In this document: piece by piece, positions 4,053-5,871 of the stretch
How the letters are laid out: each line of letters starts with the position of its first letter
Numbering within the stretch: the first letter of the stretch is position 1
Assembly (NCBI GenBank): GCA_964418385.1
Contig: CAYQLH010000057.1
Location: 1-5,871, forward strand
Length of the DNA: 5,871 nucleotides
Direction of reading: 5' to 3'
Source: RGIG2560 sp964418385
GTDB taxonomy: Bacteria; Patescibacteriota; Microgenomatia; UBA1400; PJMF01
Program-made: the position numbers and the translations under genes
Notes under the pieces: generated by a model
Seen by the model: the letters and a program-made list of their open reading frames with translations, nothing else
Database searches by the model: none
Told to the model about the DNA's origin: nothing

Positions 4053-5690
4053 ATGGCAAAAAAAGCAAAAAAACAGGTTGCAACTACTAAGAGCGCGAAG
4101 ACAGTCCAGAAACAACAGCGCAAGACGACCAGCGCCAAAACTGCGAGTGCGAAAAAGAAATCGGCGAAAAAAACCGGTGCAGCAGCGAAAAAAAGCACAG
4201 CTACTAAAGTTAAGTCGCCCAAGCAAGTGACGCCAAGCGTTAAGCAGACGGCAAATTCCAGTCAAACAGTAGTCTTTAAGGAGGAAACGCTGGCGGTACC
4301 TTCTCAAGAGCAAAAAATGGTGGCAAAAAATGAGACGACTGAAAATCAACAAACTGTCGAGTCGACGGCGGTGATTAAAAACCAGCAACAGCGTTTTTGG
4401 GCACATACTTGCCAAAAAGTGCGCGATCACAAGACAGCGACGATTGTGGGTGGCATCATTACAGCGGTTGTGGTAGGACTGTATTTGCTGGGAAGCGTTC
4501 AGCGAACAGATGAGTTTTGGGAAAATGAGGATTATCCTCAAGGGTCACTTTTTGGTGAAAATGAAGATGTTCCCAGTGATGATTATCCGGCAACGGCATT
4601 GTCGTTCTCCTCTACTCCAGTTTCCGATGAACATCGTGAGACTGCTCCTGAAGTTACGAGTGAGAGTGGTAGCGTTTATCAATTGGTGACAATTATTGAT
4701 CAGTCGGCGAATTTGCCGGTGTTTAGTGCTTTTATGCCCACAGGCTGGCAAGGTTATGCTCAAGGCAACTGGTCAGTGCCAAGTGCCAAGTATCCGGCTG
4801 CCGAACAGGTGGGGCTTTTTAGTGCCGATGGATCGGTGTCGGTGGTAGTTTCATCGCCACAGTCATATATGATGATGGGCAATGGTGTTTGGGGTGACAC
4901 TTATGCTGACGGCGCGTACAACCAAGATGGTTTGTTGATGTTGCGCGAGCGTGGTGCTTGCGAAGTGGTGGACGAACAAGCCAAGGCCTTGGCCAATGGT
5001 GCGGCGGTGACAATGAGTGCTGATCTGGAGGTGGAGAGTGATTTGCAAGCACAACTAGAAGCAGCGGCACGTGCTGACGCGCAAGCAGCGGTGAGTGATG
5101 CGAATATACTTTTTGGGAATTTGGTACAAACCAATCTGACAGATGTGCACTCAACTGCTTGTCGACGGCGTTTTACCAGTGGTGAGAAAGTGGCGGAAAT
5201 CACTGCCGTAGTGACGAGTGTCACGACCGCGATGGATGGTGGCACTGGCGGAGCAACACAGACGGTCACTTGGGATGTACCTTACGTTGTCGCATTGATA
5301 GCAGCCAATCAAGAGACTTTTGACAAAAATGAAAGCACTTTCCAGCATATTATCGCTAATAGTCGTTTTACACCACAACTAGCGCAGGCAGTGGCGAAAA
5401 TCGTGGCCGCCAAAAATGAACAAGTGATGGCGACCAGTGCGGCCCGCTCTGGCGTGAGCTTGGAGGCGAGTCGGCAGCAGCTGGCGAGCAGTTATGAGAG
5501 CGTCAATGACCGCGTGGCGGATATGTGGGACAGCGTCATCAAAGAAGAAGACGTGTATACGGATTTGAATGGCAATCGCGTGACGACTTCGATGTACAAC
5601 GAGACCGTGGCGCAAGACGGTGATAAGTACTTTGTGGGCAAGCGCACGAGCATTCCCAATGGTTTCACGGAGCTGCACAAAGAGTATTAA
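4053..5690 (+). CDS. Membrane protein with histone H1-like cytoplasmic tail and large external domain
   Basis: A 545-aa protein that I cannot name. Residues 1-64 contain 20 Lys and one Arg, with Ala, Thr, Ser and Gln; no acidic residue appears before Glu77. The KKxxAKK repeats resemble histone H1 or HU C-terminal tails. A mixed, disordered-looking stretch leads to RFWAHTCQKVRDHK and one transmembrane helix (about 131-149). The lysines before it predict the tail inside and about 395 residues outside. The outer part begins with an acidic, Ser/Pro-rich stalk (about 150-205). Then comes a domain with FSAFMPTGWQGYAQGNWSVP, an SADGSVSVVVSSPQSY strand pair, an Ala-rich helix (about 315-350), and a C-terminal helix-turn ending VYTDLNGNRV and FTELHKEY. 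The GW...W...DG pattern and the D-G-N ending recall uncharacterised bacterial proteins I remember as secreted or zinc-ribbon-linked. The outer part has two cysteines, at about 303 and 370. It starts 2 nt after tyrS with almost no Shine-Dalgarno, so translational coupling is likely. Confidence 0.85.
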   Translation: MAKKAKKQVATTKSAKTVQKQQRKTTSAKTASAKKKSAKKTGAAAKKSTATKVKSPKQVTPSVKQTANSSQTVVFKEETLAVPSQEQKMVAKNETTENQQTVESTAVIKNQQQRFWAHTCQKVRDHKTATIVGGIITAVVVGLYLLGSVQRTDEFWENEDYPQGSLFGENEDVPSDDYPATALSFSSTPVSDEHRETAPEVTSESGSVYQLVTIIDQSANLPVFSAFMPTGWQGYAQGNWSVPSAKYPAAEQVGLFSADGSVSVVVSSPQSYMMMGNGVWGDTYADGAYNQDGLLMLRERGACEVVDEQAKALANGAAVTMSADLEVESDLQAQLEAAARADAQAAVSDANILFGNLVQTNLTDVHSTACRRRFTSGEKVAEITAVVTSVTTAMDGGTGGATQTVTWDVPYVVALIAANQETFDKNESTFQHIIANSRFTPQLAQAVAKIVAAKNEQVMATSAARSGVSLEASRQQLASSYESVNDRVADMWDSVIKEEDVYTDLNGNRVTTSMYNETVAQDGDKYFVGKRTSIPNGFTELHKEY

Positions 5691-5714
5691 GGGGCGTGGT
5701 GGCGCTGGTTGTTT

Positions 5715-5822
5715 CTAGGAATTTACGTTTGTGCATGTCGATTTGTAAAGTGAGTTAGTGCGGGCAAATTGTCGGTTTTGTGTTAAATCATTAATTAGCA
5801 AAATGTTATATCTTATTTTCAT
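5715..5822 (-). CDS. Possible 35-aa leaderless small protein
   Basis: ATG at 5822-5820 on the minus strand opens 35 codons, starting MKIRYNILLINDLTQ, and ends in TAG at 5717-5715. The ATG lies 8 nt after an extended -10 box, the same spacing as at the oxidoreductase and pheS genes, and no Shine-Dalgarno is present. The peptide is polar and basic, with two cysteine-free thirds, one Cys near the C-terminus and no membrane helix. It converges with the 545-aa gene and stops about 25 bp from that gene's stop codon. I recognise no family. A stretch this short could be open by chance, and its TAG stop differs from the TAA used by all larger genes here. The promoter may instead make a small RNA. Confidence 0.22.
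   Translation of the reverse strand: MKIRYNILLINDLTQNRQFARTNSLYKSTCTNVNS
5800..5812. repeat. 13-bp direct repeat, copy 1
   Basis: AAAATGTTATATC, identical to 5855-5867; the copies start 55 bp apart. On the minus strand it reads GATATAACATTTT and lies inside the first codons of the 35-codon ORF. Confidence 0.7.
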
Positions 5823-5830
5823 AATTATTT

Positions 5831-5841
5831 ATTATACCAGA
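5831..5841 (-). promoter_or_regulatory. Extended -10 promoter at the right edge, minus strand
   Basis: The minus strand reads TCTGGTATAAT from 5841 to 5831. It differs by one base from the TGTGGTATAAT of pheS and tRNA-Val. Transcription would start near 5824, next to an ATG at 5822-5820. No clear -35 is present (TTTTAA at 5857-5852 with 15 nt). Confidence 0.5.
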
Positions 5842-5854
5842 TGTATATTTGTTA

Positions 5855-5867
5855 AAAATGTTATATC
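5855..5867. repeat. 13-bp direct repeat, copy 2
   Basis: AAAATGTTATATC, the second exact copy. On the minus strand it is about 15 bp upstream of the extended -10 box, so the pair brackets that promoter. Each copy also contains TGTTATATC, a weak plus-strand extended -10 look-alike, so promoter resemblance could explain part of the match. Confidence 0.7.
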
Positions 5868-5871
5868 ATCT

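Larger units (their letters stand above)
5691..5871. other. Right-edge intergenic region with an AT-rich tail
   Basis: There is no large gene here. Bases 5691-5770 have about 48% GC, like the genes. Bases 5771-5871 drop to about 20% GC by direct count. No hairpin with a T-run follows the 545-aa gene, so its terminator is not evident. The AT-rich part holds two 13-bp direct repeats, a minus-strand extended -10 box and weak plus-strand -10-like sequences, which suggests a control region for genes in one or both directions. Confidence 0.7.

Noticed and set aside
4058..4073. Two A7 runs at the start of the 545-aa gene as possible frameshift sites
   Set aside because: A -1 shift there reaches a TAA within about ten codons and joins no other frame. 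The runs are explained by Lys-Lys codons.
4029..4541. 170-codon open frame on the minus strand, rich in Phe, Leu, Arg and Cys
   Set aside because: It is the reverse reading of the lysine/alanine-rich tail codons of the 545-aa protein, which gives Phe/Leu/Cys runs automatically. The plus-strand gene is tightly coupled to tyrS.
5691..5720. Possible terminator after the 545-aa gene
   Set aside because: The G-rich stretch has no matching C-rich arm and no T-run after a stem, so no intrinsic terminator can be supported.

Overview
The window looks like a piece of a small bacterial chromosome of candidate phyla radiation (Patescibacteria) type, possibly Saccharibacteria-like. This is an inference. 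It rests on the style of the 67-aa protein and the lysine-tailed membrane protein, which resemble proteins I recall from such genomes, on a stand-alone pheS not followed by pheT, and on compact gene packing. The six well-supported genes all end in TAA and none has an in-frame TGA, so nothing here calls for recoding. No mobile element, CRISPR array or phage gene is visible.

Layout. At the left edge a tRNA-Val(CAC) gene lies on the minus strand and is cut by the window end. Every large gene is on the plus strand: a lone FNR-type flavin oxidoreductase (117-842); a single-pass membrane protein with an external beta-rich domain (952-1518); a conserved 67-aa protein with its own promoter (1574-1777); a strong intrinsic terminator (1799-1825); then an apparent operon pheS (1865-2899), tyrS (2911-4050) and a 545-aa membrane protein (4053-5690) whose cytoplasmic tail resembles histone H1. 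The last 181 bases hold no large gene. They end in a roughly 20% GC stretch with two copies of a 13-bp repeat and a minus-strand extended -10 promoter in front of a 35-codon ORF.

Promoters are the most distinctive signal. Extended -10 boxes (TGnTATAAT) occur before the oxidoreductase, pheS, the tRNA (minus strand) and the small right-edge ORF (minus strand). In three of these the ATG lies only 7-8 nt after the -10 box, which predicts leaderless mRNAs. The genes without that arrangement show at least a weak Shine-Dalgarno or close coupling to an upstream gene. The tRNA promoter lies inside the first codons of the oxidoreductase gene and overlaps that gene's own promoter head-on.

Functionally, tRNA-Val, PheRS alpha and TyrRS serve translation. 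The 545-aa protein is co-transcribed with the synthetases but has no evident link to them. I see no convincing complete novel system. The best leads are the H1-tailed membrane protein, the overlapping promoters, and the repeat-flanked minus-strand promoter at the right edge.
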